Of a stretch of DNA of 13,615 nucleotides, positions 6,037 to 13,615 are shown piece after piece. The position numbers and the translations under genes are program-made. The notes beneath the pieces are model-generated. The model made no database searches. It saw only the letters and a list, made by a program, of their open reading frames with translations, and was not told the DNA's origin. The stretch lies in NCBI GenBank assembly GCA_023418535.1, contig JAEZZN010000109.1:1-13615 (forward strand). Direction: 5' to 3'. Source of the stretch: Bacillota bacterium (GTDB lineage Bacteria > Bacillota_A > Clostridia > Tissierellales > Peptoniphilaceae). Numbering within the stretch: the stretch's first letter is position 1; each line of letters starts with the position of its first letter.

Positions 6037-9000
6037 CTATTCGTTTACAACTTCTAAATTTTTATCTTCTGGCAAATTAATTTTAACTTCAGAATATTTT
6101 GATATACCAGTACCTGCAGGTATTAATTTACCAATGATTATATTTTCTTTAAGTCCTATTAAATCATCTCTCTTACCTTTGATAGATGCATCTGTTAAAA
6201 CTTTTGTTGTTTCTTGGAATGAAGCTGCTGATAAGAATGAATCTGAAGCAATAGATGCTTTTGTAATACCTAGTAATATATTTTCGTATTCTACTTCTTT
6301 CTTACCTTCACTTCTCAATTGTTCATTAAGTTTAATTACATGTCTTCTATTTTGTAATGTTCCTATTAATAAATCTGAATCACCTGGATCAAGTATATTT
6401 ACTTTTTGTAGCATTTGTTTGATGATTATTTCAATATGTTTATCATCAATATCTACCCCTTGTAATCTATATACTTTTTGGATTTCTTTAATTATATAAT
6501 CTTGAACCGCTTGTGTTCCAAGTAATTCTAAATAATCATGTGGATTAATTGAACCTTCAGTAATCTTATCACCTTTTTCAATATGTGAACCATCAGAAAT
6601 ATTTCTAGCAGTTCCTATACCAAATGGTAATAAATACTTAGATGTTTCTTCACCATCATTGATAAATACTTTTATTCTTTCTTCTGAATCATCAATTGTA
6701 ACTGTACCTGATTGTTTTGCTATTACAGCTTGACCTTTAGGTTTTCTAGCTTCAAATAACTCTTCAACCCTAGGAAGACCTTGAGTAATAGCTCCACCTC
6801 CTGCTACCCCACCTGAGTGGAATGTACGCATGGTTAACTGTGTACCAGGTTCACCGATTGATTGTGCTGCAATAATACCAATAGCTTCACCAATATTAGT
6901 TTTCTTTCCTGTAGCAAGGTTTCTACCATAACATTTACTACATACACCATGTTCGGCTCTACATTCTAAAGCAGATCTAATTTTAACTTCTTTAATCTTA
7001 ACTATTTCTGTTTCGCCACCGAATTTTTCCACTTGATGTTCTTTTGTTATGATATCAGCCATTTCTTCATCAATGATTTCATTTTTATGAACTATAATTT
7101 CTCCAGTAGCTGGATTTAATATATCTTCAAATGAAGTTCTACCAACGATTCTATCTCTCAATTGTTCAATAACTTCTTTACCTTCAAGTATATCTTTTAC
7201 AACAATATATGAATCTGTACCACAATCTTCTTCTCTTACTATTACATCTTGAGAAACGTCTACTAATCTTCTAGTTAAGTAACCTGAGTCCGCTGTTCTA
7301 ATCGCTGTATCAGAAAGTCCCTTTCTAGAACCGTGAGTAGAAATAAAGAATTCTTGTACTGAAAGTCCTTCACGGAAGTTCGCTTTAACTGGAATTTCAA
7401 TAGTTCTACCAGTTGTTGAAGCCATAAGACCACGCATACCACCTAATTGTCTAATTTGTCTTATAGAACCTCTGGCACCAGAATTCGCCATGATAGCAAT
7501 TGTATTGGTCTTTTCTAAATTTTTCAATAAAGCATCTGTTATTTCATCTGTAGCTTTTTCCCATGTACTAATTACTTGATTATATCTTTCTTCTTCAGTA
7601 TACATACCCATATCTGTATGGTCTTCGATATCTACAACTTTTTCTTCAGCTTTTTTCAAAATTTCTTTTTTATCTTCTGGAGTTATAATATCCGCCATAC
7701 CAATTGAGATTGCAGCTTTTGTTGAATATTTAAATCCTGTTTGCTTAATATAGTCAAGAAGTCTTGCAGTTCTTATATTTCCATATTTATGGAATGATTT
7801 TTCAATAATTTGTGAAAGAATCTTAGAATCAACAATAAAGTCAATTTCTAATGAATATGGATCTTTCTTTCTATCAACAAATCCTAAATCTTGTGGGATT
7901 TCATGATTAAATATAAATCTACCAACTGTTGATTTTACTATCTTTCCATTATCTTCTTCATTTAATTTTACTCTTACACTAACTATGTCATGATATCCTA
8001 TCACTTTATTTTCAAGAGCTTTTATCATTTCATCGTAGTTAGAAAATACAAAATCTGTTTCTTTAGCTGTAAAATCAAGAGTTAGATAATATGATCCTAA
8101 AACCATATCTTGTGTAGGCGTTGTAATTGGCTTACCATCTTTAGGAGCTAAAATATTATTTGTACTCATCATAAGAAGTCTTGCTTCTGCTTGAGCTTCT
8201 GCTGATAGTGGTACGTGAACCGCCATTTGGTCACCGTCAAAGTCCGCATTATACGCTGTACAAACTAACGGATGTAATTTTATAGCTTTTCCTTCTACAA
8301 GAACTGGTTCAAAAGCCTGAATACCAAGTCTATGCAGTGTAGGAGCACGGTTTAGAAGAACCGGATGATCCTTTATTTCTTCTTCAAGAGCTCCCCATAC
8401 AACAGGATTTTTTCTTTCTATCATTTTTTTAGCTGATCTAATATTTTTCGCTTCATCATTTGCAACTAATCTTTGCATTATAAATGGTTTAAATAGTTCT
8501 AATGCCATATCTTTTGGTAAACCACATTGATACATTTCAAGCTCTGGTCCTACTACGATTACGGAACGACCTGAATAGTCAACTCTCTTACCAAGTAAGT
8601 TTTGTCTAAATCTACCTGTTTTACCTTTAAGCATATCAGACAAGGATTTTAATGGTCTATTTGAAGCACCTGTTACTGGTTTTCCTCTTCTGCCATTATC
8701 TATTAGAGCATCAACAGACTCTTGAAGCATCCTCTTTTCATTTCTTACAATGATATCTGGAGCACCAATTTCTAATAGTCTTTTTAATCTATTATTTCTA
8801 TTGATAACTCTTCTATATAAATCATTTAAATCAGATGTAGCAAATCTACCACCTTCAAGTTGAACCATAGGTCTTAAATCTGGAGGAATTACTGGAATTA
8901 CATGCAGACACATCCATTCAGGTCTATTTCCTGATTGTAAAAATGATTCTATAACTTCAAGTCTTCTGTAAATTCTTAACTTTCTTTGTCCAGTAGCAGT

Positions 9001-9582
9001 TTCTAATTCTTCAGTTAATTCATCTTGTGTTTCTTTTAAATCAATATCTTCTAATAATTTTTCAATTGCTTCAGCACCCATTCCGGCTTCAAATTCATCA
9101 CCATATTCTAAATATAATTTATTATATTCATTTTCTGTTAGAACTTGTTTATAAGCAATTTCTTCTATATCACCTGGATCTGTGACTACATAATTAGCAA
9201 AGTATAATATTTTTTCTAAAACTTTTGGACTCATGTCTAAAACTAGTCCCATTCTTGATGGTATTCCTTTGAAATACCAAATATGTGATACTGGTGTTGC
9301 AAGCTCAATATGTCCCATTCTTTCACGACGAACTTTAGCTTTTGTTACTTCAACTCCACATTTTTCACAAATAACACCTTTATATCTTATTCTTTTATAT
9401 TTACCGCATGCACACTCATAGTCTTTTACTGGTCCAAATATTTTTTGACAAAATAGACCTTCTTTTTCTGGCTTTAATGTTCTGTAGTTAATAGTTTCAG
9501 GTTTTTTAACTTCTCCTCTTGACCAGTCCCTCATCATATCTGGTGAAGCTAGGCCAACTTGAATTGAATTAAAAATTGTCAT
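6037..9582 (-). CDS. rpoC: DNA-directed RNA polymerase subunit beta'
   Basis: Beta' is the largest polymerase subunit and holds the catalytic magnesium site, bridge helix and trigger loop. At 1181 residues it has the normal Bacillota length, without the large insertions seen in some other phyla. Landmarks: the N-terminal zinc site C57, C59, C72, C75; the clamp and lid region to about 350; the catalytic NADFDGDQM (445-453) with three Asp; the bridge-helix region around 731-767 ([19 protein letters not shown]); the second zinc site C787, C874, C881, C884; and the trigger loop [11 protein letters not shown] (915-925) with Met918 and His922. The ATG follows AAGGAGT with eight-base spacing. The gene sits 23 bases after rpoB with no terminator, so the two are co-transcribed. 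No broken motif is seen. Confidence 0.98.
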   Translation of the reverse strand: MTIFNSIQVGLASPDMMRDWSRGEVKKPETINYRTLKPEKEGLFCQKIFGPVKDYECACGKYKRIRYKGVICEKCGVEVTKAKVRRERMGHIELATPVSHIWYFKGIPSRMGLVLDMSPKVLEKILYFANYVVTDPGDIEEIAYKQVLTENEYNKLYLEYGDEFEAGMGAEAIEKLLEDIDLKETQDELTEELETATGQRKLRIYRRLEVIESFLQSGNRPEWMCLHVIPVIPPDLRPMVQLEGGRFATSDLNDLYRRVINRNNRLKRLLEIGAPDIIVRNEKRMLQESVDALIDNGRRGKPVTGASNRPLKSLSDMLKGKTGRFRQNLLGKRVDYSGRSVIVVGPELEMYQCGLPKDMALELFKPFIMQRLVANDEAKNIRSAKKMIERKNPVVWGALEEEIKDHPVLLNRAPTLHRLGIQAFEPVLVEGKAIKLHPLVCTAYNADFDGDQMAVHVPLSAEAQAEARLLMMSTNNILAPKDGKPITTPTQDMVLGSYYLTLDFTAKETDFVFSNYDEMIKALENKVIGYHDIVSVRVKLNEEDNGKIVKSTVGRFIFNHEIPQDLGFVDRKKDPYSLEIDFIVDSKILSQIIEKSFHKYGNIRTARLLDYIKQTGFKYSTKAAISIGMADIITPEDKKEILKKAEEKVVDIEDHTDMGMYTEEERYNQVISTWEKATDEITDALLKNLEKTNTIAIMANSGARGSIRQIRQLGGMRGLMASTTGRTIEIPVKANFREGLSVQEFFISTHGSRKGLSDTAIRTADSGYLTRRLVDVSQDVIVREEDCGTDSYIVVKDILEGKEVIEQLRDRIVGRTSFEDILNPATGEIIVHKNEIIDEEMADIITKEHQVEKFGGETEIVKIKEVKIRSALECRAEHGVCSKCYGRNLATGKKTNIGEAIGIIAAQSIGEPGTQLTMRTFHSGGVAGGGAITQGLPRVEELFEARKPKGQAVIAKQSGTVTIDDSEERIKVFINDGEETSKYLLPFGIGTARNISDGSHIEKGDKITEGSINPHDYLELLGTQAVQDYIIKEIQKVYRLQGVDIDDKHIEIIIKQMLQKVNILDPGDSDLLIGTLQNRRHVIKLNEQLRSEGKKEVEYENILLGITKASIASDSFLSAASFQETTKVLTDASIKGKRDDLIGLKENIIIGKLIPAGTGISKYSEVKINLPEDKNLEVVNE

Positions 9583-9605
9583 TAAGAAGTACTCCTTTCG
9601 TTAAC

Positions 9606-12600
9606 TTACTTAATATATGATTGTTCTGGGTAATCTTCTTTTTCGTTATCATCCATTCTTTCGATTTGACGATAATCGTCATAATCATCAGTGTTTTCCG
9701 CTAATACAACTTCGTTATTATTTTCATCTAATAATTTAACATTCAACGCTAAGGCTTGTAATTCTTTAGTCAATACCTTAAATGATTCAGGTGTACCTGG
9801 CTCAGGTATATTCTCACCTTTAACGATAGCTTCATAAGTCTTAACTCTACCGTTTATATCATCAGATTTAACTGTCATCATTTCTTGTAAAGTATGAGCT
9901 GCACCATATGCTTCTAACGCCCAAACTTCCATTTCCCCAAATCTTTGTCCACCAAATTGTGCTTTACCACCAAGTGGTTGTTGAGTAACTAATGAATATG
10001 GACCTGTTGATCTAGCGTGAATTTTTTCATCAACTAAATGGTGAAGTTTCAACATGTACATGTATCCAACTGTAACTGGATTTTCAAAGTTTTCTCCAGT
10101 TCTACCATCTCTTAATTGAATCTTACCAGATTTATCGTAACCAGCTTCTTCTAAAGCTTCTTCTATATCATAATCCATTGCACCATCAAATACTGGTGTA
10201 GCTACATGCCAACCTAATTTCTTAGCTGCCATACCTAAGTGAACTTCAAGTACTTGTCCGATATTCATACGTGAAGGAACACCAAGTGGATTTAAAACTA
10301 TTTGAACTGGGTCACCATTTGGTAAGAACGGCATATCTTCTACTGGTAATATTCTAGATACAACCCCTTTATTACCGTGACGACCACACATTTTATCTCC
10401 AACTGATATTTTTCTCTTTGTAGCAATATAAACCCTTATTACTTGATTTATACCTGGTGATAATTCATCTCCATTTTCTCTTGAATAACTCTTAACGTCT
10501 ACAACAACACCAGATTCACCATGAGGTACTCTCAATGAAGTATCTCTTACTTCTCTAGCTTTTTCACCAAATATAGCTCTTAATAACCTTTCTTCTGGTG
10601 ATAATTCAGTCTCACCTTTTGGTGTAACTTTACCTACAAGAATATCTCCCGCTTGAACTTCAGCACCGATTCTAATAATTCCATTTTCGTCCAGATCTTT
10701 TCTCATATCTTCTCCGATTGATGGAATATCTCTTGTAATATCTTCTGGCCCTAATTTTGTTTCACGAGCTTCTGCTGAATGTTCTTCAATATGAACTGAT
10801 GTAAGAACGTCATCAATAACTAATTTTTCATTTAATAACATGGCATCTTCGTAGTTATATCCTTCCCATGTCATAAATGCTATAAGGATATTTTTACCAA
10901 GTGCTAATTCCCCTAAATCTGTTGAAGGACCATCTGCAATTAATTCTCCTGCTTCAACATGATCTCCAGGTTTAACTATAGGTCTTTGATTTATTGTAGT
11001 ACCTTGGTTAGCTCTTTTGAATTTTAATACTTGATATTCATCATATTTTCCTTCTTCATCAGGATTATCTTTTAGTATTTGAATTCTTTCATCACCAACA
11101 TATTTAACTGTTCCAGAATTTTTCGCAACTATTACAACACCTGAATCTTTTGCAGTTCTATGTTCAATACCTGTAGCTATAATTGGAGCTTCTGACTTTA
11201 GTAAAGGAACTGCTTGTCTTTGCATGTTCGCACCCATTAGCGCACGAGTAGCATCGTCATTTTCTAAGAAAGGAATAAGAGCAGCACCAACTGATACAAT
11301 TTGCTGAGGAGAAACGTCCATATAATCAACGTCTTCTCTCAAATACAAGTCGTTAACAGCATTAAGTCCTCTTGAAGAAACTCTGTCATTGATAAATACA
11401 TTGCTTTCATCAAGCGGTTCATTAGCTTGTGCTTTTATAAATATATCTTCTTCATCTGCTGTTAAATAATGAATTTCATCAGTAACTTTTCCTTCACCTT
11501 TGATTACTTTTCTATATGGAGTTTCAATAAATCCATATTCATTAATTCTTCCATAGGTTGTAAGTGATGTAATAAGTCCAATGTTTGGTCCTTCTGGAGT
11601 TTCAATTGGACACACTCTACCGTAGTGAGATGAATGAACGTCTCTTACTTCATAACCTGCTCTATCTCTAGATAAACCACCAGGTCCTAAAGCTGATAAT
11701 CTTCTCTTATGAGTTAATTCAGATATTGGATTTGTTTGGTCCATAAATTGTGATAATTGAGAAGAACCAAAGAATTCCTTTATAGCTGCAGCTACTGGTC
11801 TATTATTCAATAAACTATGTGGTGTAAGCATTGCAGTATCAGAAGTTGTCATTCTTTCTCTTATTACTCTTTCCATTCTTGAAAGGCCAATTCTAAATTG
11901 ATTTTGTAATAATTCACCAACTGATCTAACTCTTCTATTTCCTAAATGATCAATATCGTCAACTTCTCCAACATCTTCATATAGATTTAATTGATATGAG
12001 AATGACGCAATTAAGTCTTCAACAGTTATGATATTTGCTGAAATTGTTTCTTTATTTTGTTCAATTAATTTAACTTTTTCTTTATCAGTCATTTCATCCG
12101 TGAATAATTCAATTACTCTTCTCATTTCAGGATAAAATACTTTTTCTGATAATCTTAACTCTTCTAAATCTAATCCTTTAATTTCATCAAATACATTTAT
12201 ATCAACATAGTGATTACCCACTACTCTAACTACTTTATCATTTTCATCATTTGCATATATATCAACAGAATTAATACCTGCATTTTCGATTTCAATAGCT
12301 TTTTCTAAAGATATAAAATCACCTTTTGATGTTAATATTTCTCCATATTCATCTACTATATCTTTTGCAGCATATTTTTCTCTAATTCTATTTCTGATAG
12401 CTAACTTTTTGTTAAATTTATATCTACCCGCTTTTGATAAATCATATCTTTTTGGATCAAAGAATAGATTGTGTAAAAGTGAAGTTGCAGCTTCAACAGA
12501 AGCTGGATCCCCAGGTTTTAATTTTTTATAGATTTCAATTAAAGCTCTATCTTTTGTATTAGAGGTGTCTTTTTCAAGAGTATCTACTAATACTTGTGAT

Positions 12601-13250
12601 TCTCCAAATAATTCTTTTATTTCATCATCTGACTCTACAACTAAAGCTCTGATCAGAGTAGTTGCAGGAAGCTTTCTCGTTCTATCTATTCTAATAGTTA
12701 AAGCGCCTGCTGCATCTGTGTCATATTCTATCCAAGCACCTCGGTTAGGAATAACTGTTGACGCAACAATCTTTTTACCATTTTTATCAAAATCTTCACT
12801 ATAATATACGCCAGGTGATCTAACTAACTGAGAAACCACTACTCTCTCAGCACCATTTATAATAAAAGTCCCATTTTTTGTCATTAAAGGAAAATCATCC
12901 ATCATAAGAACTTCTTGTTCTTTAAGTTCCTTAACTTTTCCATCATCAAATATAATAAGACGTACATCTACTCTCATTTTCTTAGAATATGTAACATCTC
13001 TATCTTTGGACTCTTGTTCAGAATATTTTGGCTCATCATCAAATTTAAAGTTTAAAAATTCTAAATGAATATTTCCTGAATGATCAGTTATAGGAGAAAT
13101 ATCTTCAAATACTTCTTTCAAACCTTTGTCTAAAAACCATTCATAACTGCCTTTTTGAATATCTAATAAATTAGGCAAAGCCAATGCTTCTGGAATCCTA
13201 GAAAAACTTTCTCTTTTTCTTCTACCATACAACTCTGTATGATTGTTCAT
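9606..13250 (-). CDS. rpoB: DNA-directed RNA polymerase subunit beta
   Basis: Beta forms the second half of the polymerase active-site cleft and the rifampicin pocket. I place the start at the ATG 13248-13250 (1214 residues, [16 protein letters not shown]). The in-frame GTG three codons upstream overlaps the AGAGGTGG ribosome site itself. Numbering from that GTG, the rifampicin cluster is [14 protein letters not shown] (498-511) and [13 protein letters not shown] (516-528). D507, H517, R520, S522 and L524 are all wild type, so sensitivity is inferred. Other landmarks are [14 protein letters not shown] (550-563), EGYNYEDAM (799-807), the active-site lysine region [18 protein letters not shown] (948-965) and [20 protein letters not shown] (1097-1116). 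The C-terminus is an acidic, Tyr-rich tail. No strong promoter could be assigned; a weak TTTATT/17/TAATAA pair lies at 13345-13373. Confidence 0.98.
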   Translation of the reverse strand: MNNHTELYGRRKRESFSRIPEALALPNLLDIQKGSYEWFLDKGLKEVFEDISPITDHSGNIHLEFLNFKFDDEPKYSEQESKDRDVTYSKKMRVDVRLIIFDDGKVKELKEQEVLMMDDFPLMTKNGTFIINGAERVVVSQLVRSPGVYYSEDFDKNGKKIVASTVIPNRGAWIEYDTDAAGALTIRIDRTRKLPATTLIRALVVESDDEIKELFGESQVLVDTLEKDTSNTKDRALIEIYKKLKPGDPASVEAATSLLHNLFFDPKRYDLSKAGRYKFNKKLAIRNRIREKYAAKDIVDEYGEILTSKGDFISLEKAIEIENAGINSVDIYANDENDKVVRVVGNHYVDINVFDEIKGLDLEELRLSEKVFYPEMRRVIELFTDEMTDKEKVKLIEQNKETISANIITVEDLIASFSYQLNLYEDVGEVDDIDHLGNRRVRSVGELLQNQFRIGLSRMERVIRERMTTSDTAMLTPHSLLNNRPVAAAIKEFFGSSQLSQFMDQTNPISELTHKRRLSALGPGGLSRDRAGYEVRDVHSSHYGRVCPIETPEGPNIGLITSLTTYGRINEYGFIETPYRKVIKGEGKVTDEIHYLTADEEDIFIKAQANEPLDESNVFINDRVSSRGLNAVNDLYLREDVDYMDVSPQQIVSVGAALIPFLENDDATRALMGANMQRQAVPLLKSEAPIIATGIEHRTAKDSGVVIVAKNSGTVKYVGDERIQILKDNPDEEGKYDEYQVLKFKRANQGTTINQRPIVKPGDHVEAGELIADGPSTDLGELALGKNILIAFMTWEGYNYEDAMLLNEKLVIDDVLTSVHIEEHSAEARETKLGPEDITRDIPSIGEDMRKDLDENGIIRIGAEVQAGDILVGKVTPKGETELSPEERLLRAIFGEKAREVRDTSLRVPHGESGVVVDVKSYSRENGDELSPGINQVIRVYIATKRKISVGDKMCGRHGNKGVVSRILPVEDMPFLPNGDPVQIVLNPLGVPSRMNIGQVLEVHLGMAAKKLGWHVATPVFDGAMDYDIEEALEEAGYDKSGKIQLRDGRTGENFENPVTVGYMYMLKLHHLVDEKIHARSTGPYSLVTQQPLGGKAQFGGQRFGEMEVWALEAYGAAHTLQEMMTVKSDDINGRVKTYEAIVKGENIPEPGTPESFKVLTKELQALALNVKLLDENNNEVVLAENTDDYDDYRQIERMDDNEKEDYPEQSYIK

Positions 13251-13263
13251 ATATGCCACCTCT
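13251..13263 (-). promoter_or_regulatory. Ribosome-binding site that sets the rpoB start
   Basis: AGAGGTGG (13256-13263) precedes ATG at 13250 by five bases (CATAT). The alternative GTG at 13257-13259 is part of this same purine-rich site and would have no Shine-Dalgarno of its own, so the ATG is the better start. Confidence 0.7.
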
Positions 13264-13319
13264 CATCGTATATAACAAGCGGATTACAACCGTTTAAACA
13301 GTAACAAACTTCTCAATAA

Positions 13320-13360
13320 AAATAAAAAATAGCGCAAATTTCCATTATTATTTTTTATTT
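13320..13360. repeat. A/T-only 12-bp inverted repeat upstream of rpoB
   Basis: AAATAAAAAATA (13320-13331) and TATTTTTTATTT (13349-13360) are perfectly complementary around a 17-base centre that contains GCGC. It lies between the upstream terminator and rpoB. It could be a weak leader hairpin, or simply A/T-rich DNA. It overlaps the weak candidate rpoB promoter (-10 at 13345-13350, -35 at 13368-13373). Confidence 0.3.
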
Positions 13361-13379
13361 AGTATTCAATAAATATATC

Positions 13380-13428
13380 AAAAAAAAATAAAAAAGTCAA
13401 CTTTTATTTTTAAAAAGTTAACTTTTTT
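13380..13428 (-). terminator. Rho-independent terminator between the FeoA-like gene and rpoB
   Basis: The minus-strand transcript has a 16-bp stem, AAAAAAGTTAACTTTT with AAAAGTTGACTTTTTT (plus-strand arms 13413-13428 and 13390-13405), and a seven-base loop. It is followed by an A and then nine T. The single non-Watson-Crick position (13398/13420) is a U-G pair on the minus transcript but C-A on the plus strand, so it reads as a minus-strand terminator. It ends the upstream gene about 50 bases past its stop and makes rpoBC a separate unit. Confidence 0.85.
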
Positions 13429-13477
13429 TAATATATGAAACATTTTCATAAATATTGTTTTAAAAACTCATATTTTG

Positions 13478-13615
13478 TTAATGATGTGCTTCTTTTAAGA
13501 ATATGAGTTTACACGCCTTAGCAGAAATATTTACCTTTTTGCTATCAATTTCTACAATTGCCGAATCATCAAACTGTTCAAAGTCTAATACTTTAATCTT
13601 TTGTCCCATCTTGAT
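13478..13615 (-). CDS. C-terminal end of a FeoA/SH3-type domain protein (partial)
   Basis: Only the last 45 codons and the TAA stop are in the window; the start lies beyond the right edge. The visible part reads MGQKIKVLDFEQFDDSAIVE, then IDSKKVNISAKACKLIFLKEAHH. The pattern of a G-x-K/I-V-L strand, a short acidic turn, an I-V-E-I-D strand with a turn, then I-S and a short helix before a final hydrophobic strand is that of the FeoA-like SH3 fold. That fold occurs alone in ferrous-iron transport protein FeoA and as the C-terminal domain of DtxR/MntR-type metal regulators. The similarity is by eye and the fragment is short, so assignment is tentative. It is on the same strand as rpoB but is followed by a strong terminator. 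It is not rplL, the usual upstream neighbour of rpoB. Confidence 0.5.
   Translation of the reverse strand: MKMGQKIKVLDFEQFDDSAIVEIDSKKVNISAKACKLIFLKEAHH

Noticed and set aside
11630..11765. Rifampicin-resistance change in rpoB
   Set aside because: All classical positions (E. coli D516, H526, R529, S531, L533 equivalents) are wild type. The Thr in DQTNP is a usual Bacillota variant.
6134..12804. Plus-strand open frames opposite rpoC and rpoB
   Set aside because: Short antisense shadows inside two conserved polymerase genes; no supporting signals.
13320..13360. The A/T-only inverted repeat as a second terminator before rpoB
   Set aside because: The stem is made only of A-T pairs with a 17-base loop, and no clean T-run follows; it may be compositional.
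1..13615. tRNA, rRNA, CRISPR array, insertion sequence or prophage genes
   Set aside because: No such sequence was seen on reading both strands; all gaps are under 250 bases and are explained by promoters, leaders and terminators.

Overview
The window is an A+T-rich chromosomal segment from a low-GC Gram-positive bacterium (Bacillota). The RpoB/RpoC type and lengths, AGA-dominated arginine codons, TGG-encoded Trp and strong AGGAGG-like ribosome sites all fit the Clostridia/Tissierellia side (for example a Peptoniphilaceae-like anaerobic coccus). The genus is inference and cannot be fixed from the sequence alone. Every supported gene lies on the minus strand, so the genes read from right to left.

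Right to left there are four transcription units. (1) The last 45 codons of a gene that looks like a FeoA/SH3-type small domain (13478-13615), closed by a strong A/T-rich terminator (13380-13428). (2) rpoB (9606-13250) and rpoC (6037-9582), encoding the two large subunits of RNA polymerase, closed by a textbook terminator with a GAAA tetraloop (5981-6022). (3) An accessory trio with its own candidate promoter: a MacB/LolD-type ATPase (5139-5855), a large CARDB-like protein with one C-terminal membrane anchor (3512-5149) and a MacB/FtsX-type permease (2161-3519). Their coding regions overlap and they end at a terminator (2101-2146). (4) The start of the str operon: a near-consensus extended -10 promoter (2023-2051), a structured leader, rpsL (1523-1930), rpsG (935-1405) and the first 304 codons of fusA (1-913), which runs off the left edge.

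Units 2 and 4 are core information-processing genes. In many Bacillota rpoC is followed by a small L7Ae-family gene and then rpsL. Here that slot holds the envelope ABC-transporter trio, which is the accessory part of the window. ATPase and permease should form the transporter core. The CARDB-like protein takes the place usually held by an adaptor or substrate-binding partner, but it has no visible N-terminal signal peptide, which leaves its topology unexplained.

The most unusual non-coding signal is a perfect 22-nt inverted repeat that brackets rpsL: one copy in the leader next to the ribosome-binding site, the other in the rpsL-rpsG gap. Each copy also overlaps a local hairpin, so mutually exclusive RNA folds are possible in the region where ribosomal protein S7 is known to regulate the E. 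coli str operon. No tRNA, rRNA, CRISPR array, insertion sequence or intact mobile element was seen, and there is no gene-free stretch longer than 300 bases.
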